Positions 1-8,078 of a stretch of 64,000 nucleotides of DNA are shown here, piece after piece (within the stretch, counting starts at the first letter, position 1; every line of letters begins with the position of its first letter). The stretch lies in NCBI GenBank assembly GCA_002359655.1, contig DENL01000024.1:17853-81852 (forward strand), read 5' to 3'. Under the pieces are notes generated by a model that made no database searches, was not told the origin of the DNA, and saw only the letters and a list, made by a program, of their open reading frames with translations. The translations under genes were made by a program, and so were the position numbers. The stretch is from Rickettsiales bacterium UBA2645 (GTDB taxonomy: Bacteria; Pseudomonadota; Alphaproteobacteria; Rickettsiales; UBA1997).

Positions 1-212
1 AATCGCAAGAAAGAATGTTAATGATTATCAAACCAGAAAAAGAAGATTTCGCCCAAGCAATTTTTGACAAATGGGGACTTGACTTTGCAGTGATTGGCAA
101 AGTTACCGATACTGGTCGCGTAGTGATTAAAATGAATGGCGAAATTTACGCCGATATTCCCTCAAAGCCTCTTTCAGAAGAAGCTCCAGAATATGATCGC
201 GCTTGGGTTTAA
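1..212 (+). CDS. purL: PurL N-terminal half, 3' end (partial at window edge)
   Basis: Phosphoribosylformylglycinamidine synthase makes FGAM from FGAR, glutamine and ATP in purine synthesis. The frame is open from the left edge and reads SQERML at the start, then the typical mid-PurL stretch ending EAPEYDRAWV before a TAA stop. In ordinary PurL this point is followed directly by a short linker and the second AIRS-like half. Here the polypeptide ends, and the second half is a separate gene at 4732-5745. The upstream part lies outside the window. The identity is secure from family knowledge. Whether the two halves reassemble into an active enzyme is inference. Confidence 0.9.
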   Translation, partial: SQERMLMIIKPEKEDFAQAIFDKWGLDFAVIGKVTDTGRVVIKMNGEIYADIPSKPLSEEAPEYDRAWV

Positions 213-235
213 AGTTTTTAAAGATACACCATAAC

Positions 236-2182
236 ATGAATAAATTAAAAAAATCGTCATCGCTAAAATATCGTGCAGATATTGACGGGCTCAGAGCTAT
301 AGCAATTCTTTTTGTTGTGTTTTTTCACTTTTGTGGTTTTACAGGTGGCTTTATTGGTGTTGATATTTTCTTTGTCATTTCAGGATTTTTGATTTCCACA
401 ATTATATTTAACGGACTCGATTCTGGCAGTTTCAGCTTTATCGATTTTTATTCTCGTCGCATCAAAAGAATATTTCCGGCGTTGCTACTGGTCTTAACTT
501 TTAGTATTATATTTGGTTGGTTCGTTCTCTTTCCAATTGAATACAAGCTACTGAATAAACATATTTTTCGTGCCTCATACTTTGTTTCAAACTTCAATCT
601 TTTAAAAGAAAGCAGCGATTACTTTAATAACGCTTCAGATAATAAACCCTTGCTGCATCTCTGGTCTCTCGCGGTTGAAGAGCAGTTCTACATAATCTGG
701 CCATTGCTTATGTGGTTGGCTTGGAAGTTTAGGCTCAACGTTGTAAAGATCGCAATTTTTATCGCGATCGGCTCATTTACTTTTGGCTTATATAAAGTTT
801 TTCATAACAAAGCCGCAGCTTTTTATTTGCCGCAAAGCCGTTTTTGGGAGCTTTTGATTGGTTCAATATTAGTTCATGTTAACAATCGCAAAGAAGTTTT
901 TTTAGACTGGTTTAAAAAAACTTTAAATGTCGCTGAAGCAAAAATTCTTAATCTACTTTCCTTATTAGGATTTATTTTAATCGGCATTTCAGTTTTTATC
1001 CTGGCAAGAGAAAAATATTTTCCGGGTGCTTGGGCTTTGTTGCCAACTTTTGGAGCGGCTTTAATTATTTTTGCTGGATCAAGCGCTTGGTTTAATCGTG
1101 TAATACTACAAAATTCTATTTTAGTTTGGTTTGGTCTAATCAGTTTTCCGCTTTATTTGTGGCATTGGCCGCTGCTCTCTTTTGCTAAAATAATTCAAAA
1201 TGATGCTCCTATAGTTTTTATAAAAATTTTGATATTTTTAGCGTCAATAATTCTTGCTTGGTTAACTTACAGGTTTGTTGAAAAGCCAATCCGTTTCGGA
1301 AATAAACCTAAAAAGAAGATCCTTTATCTTTGTATCTTCATGCTATTGCTTGGCGTTATAAGTAATGATCTATACAGAAATGAACGGCTAAATGTTTATC
1401 AAAAAAATAGCTGGGATTTAGTTCGTACTGATAGGTTAAAGCCTGATGAATCTTGTAATATTTTTGGAATTAATTCTAAAAATATTATTTGCTCGACAAA
1501 TTCGGATAAGCCAGAAATTTTAATTGTTGGCGACAGTCATGCAACTTCGTTAAATAGCTCGGTTTATGAAAAAAAAGTAAACTTAAAAACTTTATTACTT
1601 TCTGCTAACAGCTGCTTACCATTTGATAAATATTTAGCACAAAAAGAATTTAAGCATGACGACTGTAGAAATCTTACAACTCAAATCAAATTTGCGGTTA
1701 AAGAGGTAAGTAGTATTAAAACCATAATCATCATGACTTACTCACCAGAAGAAGAAGACTTCGAGAAATATGGTTTTAACAATAGTACGAAAAAAAACGA
1801 GTCGAAGGATTTGTTTCTAAAAGGATATAGTGATTTTATAGCCGAGCTAATATCCGCTGGCAAAAATGTAGTTTTTGTTGTCGATGTTCCCAAACTTTCA
1901 CACGATCCCAAACTATGTGTAACTAGAATCTTTAATAAAAATCCAGCCTCAGATTGTAAGATAGGAAAAAATTTGGTTTTTGAGAAAGAAGCCTCCTACA
2001 GAAAAATAGTCAAAGATCTTAAAAAAATAAATCCCAAACTAAATTTGTTTTACAGCTCAGACGTGTTTTGCGATGAAAATTATTGCTACGGCAAAGATTC
2101 CAACAATATATTTTATTACGATCAACATCACTTGAGCGTTGCCGGCAGTAAAAAATTATTAGACTCACTTTCTTTAAAATAG
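236..2182 (+). CDS. OafA/YrhL-type acyltransferase with C-terminal SGNH domain
   Basis: Likely O-acetylates a surface polysaccharide. The N-terminal part (residues about 10-380) is a multi-spanning acyltransferase-3 domain, beginning with the family signature YRADIDGLRAIAI and carrying the LHLWSLAVEEQFY motif. The C-terminal part is a periplasmic SGNH esterase-like domain with GDSH near residue 433 and a terminal YYDQHHLS block supplying the Asp-His pair. I chose the ATG at 236. An in-frame TTG at 203 would overlap the end of the purL N-half. It is the first of three acylation genes sitting between the two halves of purL. The acyl acceptor cannot be read from the sequence. Confidence 0.88.
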   Translation: MNKLKKSSSLKYRADIDGLRAIAILFVVFFHFCGFTGGFIGVDIFFVISGFLISTIIFNGLDSGSFSFIDFYSRRIKRIFPALLLVLTFSIIFGWFVLFPIEYKLLNKHIFRASYFVSNFNLLKESSDYFNNASDNKPLLHLWSLAVEEQFYIIWPLLMWLAWKFRLNVVKIAIFIAIGSFTFGLYKVFHNKAAAFYLPQSRFWELLIGSILVHVNNRKEVFLDWFKKTLNVAEAKILNLLSLLGFILIGISVFILAREKYFPGAWALLPTFGAALIIFAGSSAWFNRVILQNSILVWFGLISFPLYLWHWPLLSFAKIIQNDAPIVFIKILIFLASIILAWLTYRFVEKPIRFGNKPKKKILYLCIFMLLLGVISNDLYRNERLNVYQKNSWDLVRTDRLKPDESCNIFGINSKNIICSTNSDKPEILIVGDSHATSLNSSVYEKKVNLKTLLLSANSCLPFDKYLAQKEFKHDDCRNLTTQIKFAVKEVSSIKTIIIMTYSPEEEDFEKYGFNNSTKKNESKDLFLKGYSDFIAELISAGKNVVFVVDVPKLSHDPKLCVTRIFNKNPASDCKIGKNLVFEKEASYRKIVKDLKKINPKLNLFYSSDVFCDENYCYGKDSNNIFYYDQHHLSVAGSKKLLDSLSLK

Positions 2183-2193
2183 ATTTCAGACAA

Positions 2194-3597
2194 ATGGTTT
2201 TTAGCTCAAATATTTTCTTGTTTTTGTTTTTACCGCTAACTTTGTTTTTATATTTTGCAGCGCCAGAGAAATTGGTTGGTAAAAAATATAAAAATTATTT
2301 GCTACTGCTTGCAAGCTTGCTTTTTTATGCTTGGGGCGAGCCGCAATATCTGGTTTTATTAATAGTTTCGATTGTCGGAAATTATTTTTTCGGGTTAGCA
2401 ATTGAGAAAAAGTCGCGCGATTTTTATGTAACTGTCGCGATTGCTTTTAACCTTCTGCTACTTGGCTACTTCAAATACGCTAACTTTTTAGTAGAAAATC
2501 TAAATCACATTCTGCCCTACCAAATCACGCTTGCCAAAGTTCATTTACCGATTGGAATTTCATTTTTTACTTTCCACGCCATTTCTTATTTGGTTGATAT
2601 TTATCGTAAAAAATCTCGCGCACAAAAAAATATTTTTGATTTAGCACTTTATATTGCCTTCTTTCCGCAGCTTATCGCTGGGCCAATCGTGCGTTATAAT
2701 TTTATTGAAAAATATTTGACCAAGCGCCGTCATAACTTATTTTTCGTAGCTTACGGTATACGTCGATTTTTAATTGGTCTTGGTAAAAAAGTAATTATTG
2801 CCAATCCTTTGGGTGAAGTCGCTGATGTGGTTTTTGCTTTACCTGCAGCTGATTTAAGCACGCCACTTTCTTGGTTTGGAATTATTTGCTACACTTTACA
2901 AATCTATTTTGATTTTTCTGGTTACTCTGACATGGCAATTGGATTGGCAAGAATTTGCGGCTTTAAATTTCCAGAAAATTTTAACTACCCTTACATTTCT
3001 CGCTCAATCAAAGAATTTTGGAGAAGATGGCACATGTCTCTTTCTGCTTGGTTTCGTGACTATGTTTACATTCCGCTTGGTGGAAATCGTGTTTCTTTAT
3101 CGCGGCAATATTTCAACCTAGTTTTAGTATTTTTCCTTTGCGGATTATGGCATGGCGCTAGCTGGAATTTCATAATTTGGGGCATGTTTCATGGGTTCTT
3201 TTTGGTTGCAGAACGTATTGTTCCCTCACACTTTGTCGTGCCAAAATTTTTACAATATTTCTACGCAATTTTTGTGGTGATAATTGGTTGGGTATTTTTC
3301 CGTAGTCCTGATTTATCTCACGCTTTAAATTATTTACACACAATGTTTGGTGACGTTGTTGCAGCTTCCACAAATCTCGATACGGCAAGATTGCTTCACT
3401 CGCACTTTGTTTGGATGTCTTTTGCCCTTGCTATTATTGGTTTTTCGCCATTGGTTAAAAATATTTCCTTAAAGTTAATTCGTAAAAACAAAACTTTCTT
3501 TGTTGCTTACGATATTTTTTTGATTGGCGTATTTGTTTTTGCAATTATTCGCATTTCAGCCTCGACGCATAATCCATTTATTTATTTTCAGTTTTAG
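2194..3597 (+). CDS. AlgI/DltB-type membrane-bound O-acyltransferase (MBOAT)
   Basis: Polytopic inner-membrane acyltransferase that passes acyl groups across the membrane for O-acylation of an exported polymer. The N-terminus (MVFSSNIFLFLFLPL) and the central block with EFWRRWHMSLSAWFRDYVYIPLGG are classic AlgI/PatA features. The catalytic-type histidine lies in WHGASWNFIIWG near residue 320. The length of 467 residues is normal for the family. It starts 11 bp after the OafA-like gene and is followed 2 bp later by an AlgJ/AlgX-like gene, so the three are almost certainly cotranscribed. The substrate (alginate-like, LPS or other) is unknown. Confidence 0.92.
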   Translation: MVFSSNIFLFLFLPLTLFLYFAAPEKLVGKKYKNYLLLLASLLFYAWGEPQYLVLLIVSIVGNYFFGLAIEKKSRDFYVTVAIAFNLLLLGYFKYANFLVENLNHILPYQITLAKVHLPIGISFFTFHAISYLVDIYRKKSRAQKNIFDLALYIAFFPQLIAGPIVRYNFIEKYLTKRRHNLFFVAYGIRRFLIGLGKKVIIANPLGEVADVVFALPAADLSTPLSWFGIICYTLQIYFDFSGYSDMAIGLARICGFKFPENFNYPYISRSIKEFWRRWHMSLSAWFRDYVYIPLGGNRVSLSRQYFNLVLVFFLCGLWHGASWNFIIWGMFHGFFLVAERIVPSHFVVPKFLQYFYAIFVVIIGWVFFRSPDLSHALNYLHTMFGDVVAASTNLDTARLLHSHFVWMSFALAIIGFSPLVKNISLKLIRKNKTFFVAYDIFLIGVFVFAIIRISASTHNPFIYFQF

Positions 3598-3599
3598 TA

Positions 3600-4715
3600 A
3601 TGAAACAAAACAAGTTTTTAATTATTGCTTTTGCTTTGATTTTAGTGATTCCAGCGCTGGATAACATTTTCAACTTTTCGCCCGTGAAAGAACTTTTTGA
3701 AAAAAGAAAAGAAGTTGCAGCGCCAAAATTTCCCGAATCTTTTGCTGACTTAATTTCTTTTCCAAAAAATTTTGATGCTTTCTTTAGCGATAATTATGGC
3801 ATGCGTAAAACTTTAATTACACTTCACAGCGCGCTGATGGATAAAGTTTTTGATGAGTCGCCCAGCTCAAGAGTCGTGATTGGTAAAGAAGGTTGGTATT
3901 ATTTTAATAATTATAATTCGATTTTAGACGCTGAAGGTCAGGCTACAATTGATGATCAACTAGTTGCGCGTGGCGTTGAGCATTTTGCTAAAAATCGTAA
4001 ACAAGTTGAAGATTCAGGAATGATTTATTTACTAATTATCGCGGCAGATAAAACTTCAATTTATCCAGAATTTTTGCCAGATTATATCAAGCCAACTCCA
4101 CTTGGAAATCATCGCGTTGACAAATTTTTAAATGCGCTAAAAGCAAAATATCCTGACTTTCCATTGATCGATGCCAGACCAATTTTGCTTAAAGCTAAGC
4201 TGAAAGAAAAAGTTTACCAAGAAACTGACACACATTGGAATCGTCGCGGCGCTCACACAACCTACATGGAAATGATGAAAATGCTGGCTAAAAAAAATCC
4301 GCGCTTTGTGGCAAATCCAAGAAGTAAATTTAAAGATATAGCTAACGAGTGGATCAAAGGTGATATTTCTGATATTATGGGAAATAATGCTTCTAACTTG
4401 AACTATGAATTAGAACCGAAATTCAAAGAGACTATTCATCAAGTTCAGCCAAATGAAACTGAAAAAAAGAAATTTCACAATGTAACAATTTTCTCTAACG
4501 ATAATAAAAATTTGCCACGACTTTTTGTTTATCAGGATTCTTACTTTGCTGATTTAGTTCGTTTTGTTTCGCAGCATTTTTCCTACGCTCTCTACACCAA
4601 CCAATATCCTTGCGACATTGAAATTGAAACGGTAAAAAAATACCGTGCTAATGTTGTGATGCAGGAATTCTGGGAAGGTCGGGTGGAAGTGGTTCTTAAT
4701 ACTTGTAAGCAATAA
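3600..4715 (+). CDS. AlgJ/AlgX-like SGNH-hydrolase-family O-acetylation protein
   Basis: Periplasmic partner of MBOAT proteins, which takes the acetyl group and places it on polysaccharide. An N-terminal hydrophobic segment (residues about 5-22) acts as anchor or signal. The motif DTHWN near residue 211 and YQDSYF near residue 310 match the Asp-His and Ser positions of the AlgX/AlgJ (DHHW) fold. At 371 residues its length is typical. It begins 2 bp after the MBOAT stop, and the next gene, the purL C-half, begins 16 bp after it. Function comes from family knowledge; the glycan target is unknown. Confidence 0.85.
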   Translation: MKQNKFLIIAFALILVIPALDNIFNFSPVKELFEKRKEVAAPKFPESFADLISFPKNFDAFFSDNYGMRKTLITLHSALMDKVFDESPSSRVVIGKEGWYYFNNYNSILDAEGQATIDDQLVARGVEHFAKNRKQVEDSGMIYLLIIAADKTSIYPEFLPDYIKPTPLGNHRVDKFLNALKAKYPDFPLIDARPILLKAKLKEKVYQETDTHWNRRGAHTTYMEMMKMLAKKNPRFVANPRSKFKDIANEWIKGDISDIMGNNASNLNYELEPKFKETIHQVQPNETEKKKFHNVTIFSNDNKNLPRLFVYQDSYFADLVRFVSQHFSYALYTNQYPCDIEIETVKKYRANVVMQEFWEGRVEVVLNTCKQ

Positions 4716-4731
4716 ATAAATTTTTTTAAAA

Positions 4732-5745
4732 ATGATTCTCGAAAATCTAAAAGCTGTTTTACAAAATCCCAATATTGCATCTAAAAAATGGATCTATCAA
4801 CAGTACGATTCACAAGTAATGAATGACACAATTTATACTCGTGGCGATGCAGCGATTGTTCGTGTTCATGGCACCAACAAAGCTTTGGCGATGACTACAG
4901 ATTGCACACCGCGCTATGTTGAAGCTGATCCTTTCGAAGGCGCAAAACAAGCAGTTGCAGAAACTTATCGCAATATTTCTGCAGTTGGTGCCAAACCTTT
5001 GGCAATCACTAATTGTTTGAATTTTGGCAATCCGCAAAAGCCTGAAATTATGGGGCAAATTGTGCGAGCGATTAATGGCATCACTGAAGCTTGCAAAGCT
5101 TTAGATTATCCAGTTATTTCGGGAAATGTTTCGCTCTACAATGAAACCGATGGAAAAGCAATTCAACCAACACCAGCAATTGGCGGCGTTGGTCTTTTAA
5201 AAGATTTAAAAAAAAGATGTGACTTAAATTTTAAAAGAGTTGGTGATGAAATTTTTGTGATCGGCAAAACTTCTGGCCATATTAATTGCTCAATATTTGA
5301 GCAAGAGATTTTAAAAACTGAGAGCAAAAAAAATCCGCCAAAAGTTAATTTAGAAGAAGAAAAGAAACATTCTGAGTTTGTTCGTGAGTTGATTGAAAGC
5401 AAAGAAATCAATGCTTGCCACGATATTTCTGATGGCGGTTTATTGGTAAGTTTATTTGAAATGTCACAAGATAATTTTGGCTGCAATGTTGATATTTCAT
5501 CTCTCGCAACAGAATCAGAGGTTGATAAAAATCATTTATTATTCGGCGAAGATCAGTCACGCTATGTTGTGGCTCTTGATCCTGCGCAGGTTCTTGAATT
5601 TAAAAAGAAAGCAGCAAAAAAAACTATTCAAGTTTTTAAAGTTGGAGAAGTTATTAAAGAAAAAATCAAAATTAACGCTGAAGAAATTTTAGTAAAAGAA
5701 TTACAAGATTTGAACGAGGCACTTTTGCCAAAATATTTTTCTTGA
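4732..5745 (+). CDS. purL: PurL C-terminal half as a separate gene
   Basis: Encodes only the second half of FGAM synthase. It starts with MILENLKAVLQNPNIASKKW, which aligns with the beginning of the second AIR-synthase-like N domain of full-length PurL. It continues through TTDCTPRY, AVGAKPLAITNCLNFGNP, PVISGNVSLYNET and PAIGGVGL to CHDISDGGLLVSLFEM and LFGEDQSRYVVAL near the end. At 337 residues it matches a half-length product with no visible internal damage. The acylation genes lie between it and the N-half. Because the break falls in the linker between duplicated halves, a two-chain active enzyme is plausible (inference). Confidence 0.9.
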   Translation: MILENLKAVLQNPNIASKKWIYQQYDSQVMNDTIYTRGDAAIVRVHGTNKALAMTTDCTPRYVEADPFEGAKQAVAETYRNISAVGAKPLAITNCLNFGNPQKPEIMGQIVRAINGITEACKALDYPVISGNVSLYNETDGKAIQPTPAIGGVGLLKDLKKRCDLNFKRVGDEIFVIGKTSGHINCSIFEQEILKTESKKNPPKVNLEEEKKHSEFVRELIESKEINACHDISDGGLLVSLFEMSQDNFGCNVDISSLATESEVDKNHLLFGEDQSRYVVALDPAQVLEFKKKAAKKTIQVFKVGEVIKEKIKINAEEILVKELQDLNEALLPKYFS

Positions 5746-5752
5746 ACTTAAA

Positions 5753-7912
5753 ATGGTTTCGAAAGCCTTTCAATACACAGCTCTTGCGCTTAAAGTTTTA
5801 GAAAAAATTTTAGGCTCAAAATTTTCAGTTAGCGGTATTGAAAAATTACCAAACCAACCAATTCTCTTTGTTAGTAATCACTTCACGCGTTTTGAAACTT
5901 TCGTTGTTCCCTATATAATTTATAAATATTCTGGTCTGCAAATAAGATGCTTGGCGGATTCTGGACTTTATCATGGTAGGCTTGGAAATTTTCTGACTTC
6001 TGTTGGTACGATTTCAACCAAAAATCCCAATCGCGATAGTATAATTTTAAAAGATTTAGTTAGCTCTAAATACAACTGGATGATTTATCCGGAAGGTAGC
6101 ATGATCAAAAGCAAAGAAACCAAAAAAGAAAGTGGCTTCGTTAATTATACACCAAATCGTATTGGACCAGTTAGAACTGGCTCAGCCGTGATGGCTTTAA
6201 AATCGCAGCTTTATCGCGATGATATGAATGAAGCAGCTGCGCAAAATAGAATTAAAGATCTTAATCGCTTGGAGGAAGAATGCGGTGTAAAATACAACGA
6301 ATCTTTCAATCAAATTAGCACTTATATCGTACCTTTAAATATCAGCTATTACCCAATTCGCCCTGGTGAAAATAAGATAAAAAGAATAGCGGCGCGTTTG
6401 ATTAAAAAAATTCCGGCACAAGTTGCTGAAGAGTTAGAAATTGAGGGAAATTTATTATTAGGCTCTGATATCAATTTGCATTTTGGTGAGCCAATCAATC
6501 TTCACAATTATTTAAAACCAGTTCGCGGATTGGCTAGTCAAATTCCGCTGATTAAAAGTGAAACTAAAAATAACTTTATTTTAAAATATTTTAAATATCG
6601 CTTAACCAACGATTTTATGGATAAAATTTACTCTGATTTGCAGATAAATTTTGATCACATTTTTAGCGCCGCATTGCATCATATTTTGGAAGATGAAATA
6701 GAAATCATTCGCTTAAAACGAATTATTTATCTCTCAGCTGTCATGATCGATAAGCGTAAATATCGTTTAAATAAAAGCATTTTGGAAGAAAATCTCTTTA
6801 AACTTTTTATCGATGAGCCACACAAAGAATTCGATAGTGTTTTTGATTTAGCAAAAAAACAAAACTTAATTGAAGAAATAAGCGCAGGTAAAATAAGAAT
6901 TAAAAAAGAGAATCTAGATAAGCAATTTGATTTCCATGAGATCAGGCTAGAAAATACTCTGCATGTTATTGCTAATGAATTTAGCTTGCTTGACGAGCCA
7001 AATAAAATTGTTTTGAAAAATTCTAAACTTTCTGACGAGCAGTTAAAAGAGGGAGTTTTTGCAGAGATTTATGAAAAAGATTTAGAGATATTTCAAAACG
7101 ATTATCAAAGTTTTTTCGATAAAGTTTTTTCTAAAGATAAGTCAATTGGTTCACCTTTCTTTCTGCCATCTAAAAGCAAGTCTAAATCTGAAGTTGGTGT
7201 TTTGGTTTGTCATGGATATAAAGCTGCTCCAAAAGAAATTGCAGATTTGGCACAATTTATTAATGGCTGTGGATCGCAGGTTTACGGTGTGCGATTGAAA
7301 GGTCATGGCACCGCTCCAATCAATATGAAAGATGTTTCTTGGCAAGAATGGTATGACAGTTTGCAGCGCGGTTATGCGGCTTTGAAAAATTCTTGTTCTA
7401 AAATTGTAATCATTGGTTTTTCTACTGGTGGACTTTTAGGGCTTTTGTCTTGTGCTAATAAAAAAAATATCAGTGCAATTATTTCGATTAACTCAGCTTT
7501 AAAATTACTTGATATTAGAACTAGATTTGTTCCCGGAATTAACATCTGGAATGAACTATTAGAGAAGTTGCACATCAACAAAAGAAGGGTAGAATTTATC
7601 GATGATCAACCAGAAAATCCGCAAATTAACTACAGCAGAAATTATCTAAAAGCTGTAGAACAGCTGGGAAGGTTAATGGAAGAATGTAATGCAAATTTAA
7701 AAAAGATTTCCACTCCCGCTTTGGTAATTCAGGCAAAGTATGATCCAGTAGTTAATCCAGAGAGTGGCAAAATAATTTTTGGCAAAATTAAATCAGAAAA
7801 TAAATCGTTGTTTGAGCCAAATTTGTCCAATCACTGCATCGTGAGCGGAAATCATAAAGAAGATGTTTTCGAAGTGATAAAAAGCTTTCTTGCTAAGCTA
7901 AATTTGTTGTAA
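5753..7912 (+). CDS. Glycerolipid acyltransferase (PlsC-like) fused to alpha/beta hydrolase
   Basis: A two-enzyme fusion. Residues about 1-270 are a PlsC-type acyltransferase: the first motif is NHFTRFE (residues about 41-47), that is HX4E rather than HX4D, and YPEGSM (about 111-116) is the glycerophosphate-binding block. A helical middle part of unclear role follows. From about residue 475 an esterase/lipase-like alpha/beta hydrolase starts (VLVCHGYKA), with nucleophile elbow GFSTGG near 554, an acid in YDPVVNPE near 662 and histidines near 692-699. It begins 8 bp after the purL C-half. A role in phospholipid remodelling, reacylating and deacylating lysolipids, is inferred. Confidence 0.8.
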   Translation: MVSKAFQYTALALKVLEKILGSKFSVSGIEKLPNQPILFVSNHFTRFETFVVPYIIYKYSGLQIRCLADSGLYHGRLGNFLTSVGTISTKNPNRDSIILKDLVSSKYNWMIYPEGSMIKSKETKKESGFVNYTPNRIGPVRTGSAVMALKSQLYRDDMNEAAAQNRIKDLNRLEEECGVKYNESFNQISTYIVPLNISYYPIRPGENKIKRIAARLIKKIPAQVAEELEIEGNLLLGSDINLHFGEPINLHNYLKPVRGLASQIPLIKSETKNNFILKYFKYRLTNDFMDKIYSDLQINFDHIFSAALHHILEDEIEIIRLKRIIYLSAVMIDKRKYRLNKSILEENLFKLFIDEPHKEFDSVFDLAKKQNLIEEISAGKIRIKKENLDKQFDFHEIRLENTLHVIANEFSLLDEPNKIVLKNSKLSDEQLKEGVFAEIYEKDLEIFQNDYQSFFDKVFSKDKSIGSPFFLPSKSKSKSEVGVLVCHGYKAAPKEIADLAQFINGCGSQVYGVRLKGHGTAPINMKDVSWQEWYDSLQRGYAALKNSCSKIVIIGFSTGGLLGLLSCANKKNISAIISINSALKLLDIRTRFVPGINIWNELLEKLHINKRRVEFIDDQPENPQINYSRNYLKAVEQLGRLMEECNANLKKISTPALVIQAKYDPVVNPESGKIIFGKIKSENKSLFEPNLSNHCIVSGNHKEDVFEVIKSFLAKLNLL

Positions 7913-7921
7913 AATTGGATT

Positions 7922-8043
7922 GCTTAAAAAATAATCTTCCCCGTATTTCCCGTTAACATAAGGGATGAGGTTCCCGCAAGGCGGGACATGGCTTGTGCCA
8001 TGATGCCTTATCCCGTAGGGATAAAGGCCCTAATCTTTTAAGC
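7922..8043. repeat. Hairpin-rich palindromic element (MITE-like) upstream of virB10
   Basis: A compact, locally G+C-richer element. It is bounded by the inverted 8-mers gcttaaaa (7922-7929) and ttttaagc (8036-8043). Inside are three consecutive perfect short stems: tcccgc/gcggga with a 3-nt loop (7972-7986), catggc/gccatg with a 4-nt loop (7987-8002), and ttatccc/gggataa with a 3-nt loop (8008-8024) extended by gcc/ggc across a bulge. It could be a miniature transposable element, an extragenic palindrome or a structured leader of virB10. No second copy was noticed in this window. Confidence 0.55.
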
Positions 8044-8078
8044 ATATTTAGTTTTTAAATTCTCTTATCCGCCTTTTA

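Noticed and set aside
203..235. TTG start extending the OafA-like protein by 11 residues
   Set aside because: It would overlap the purL N-half, and the added residues are not part of the family; the ATG at 236 directly precedes the conserved start.
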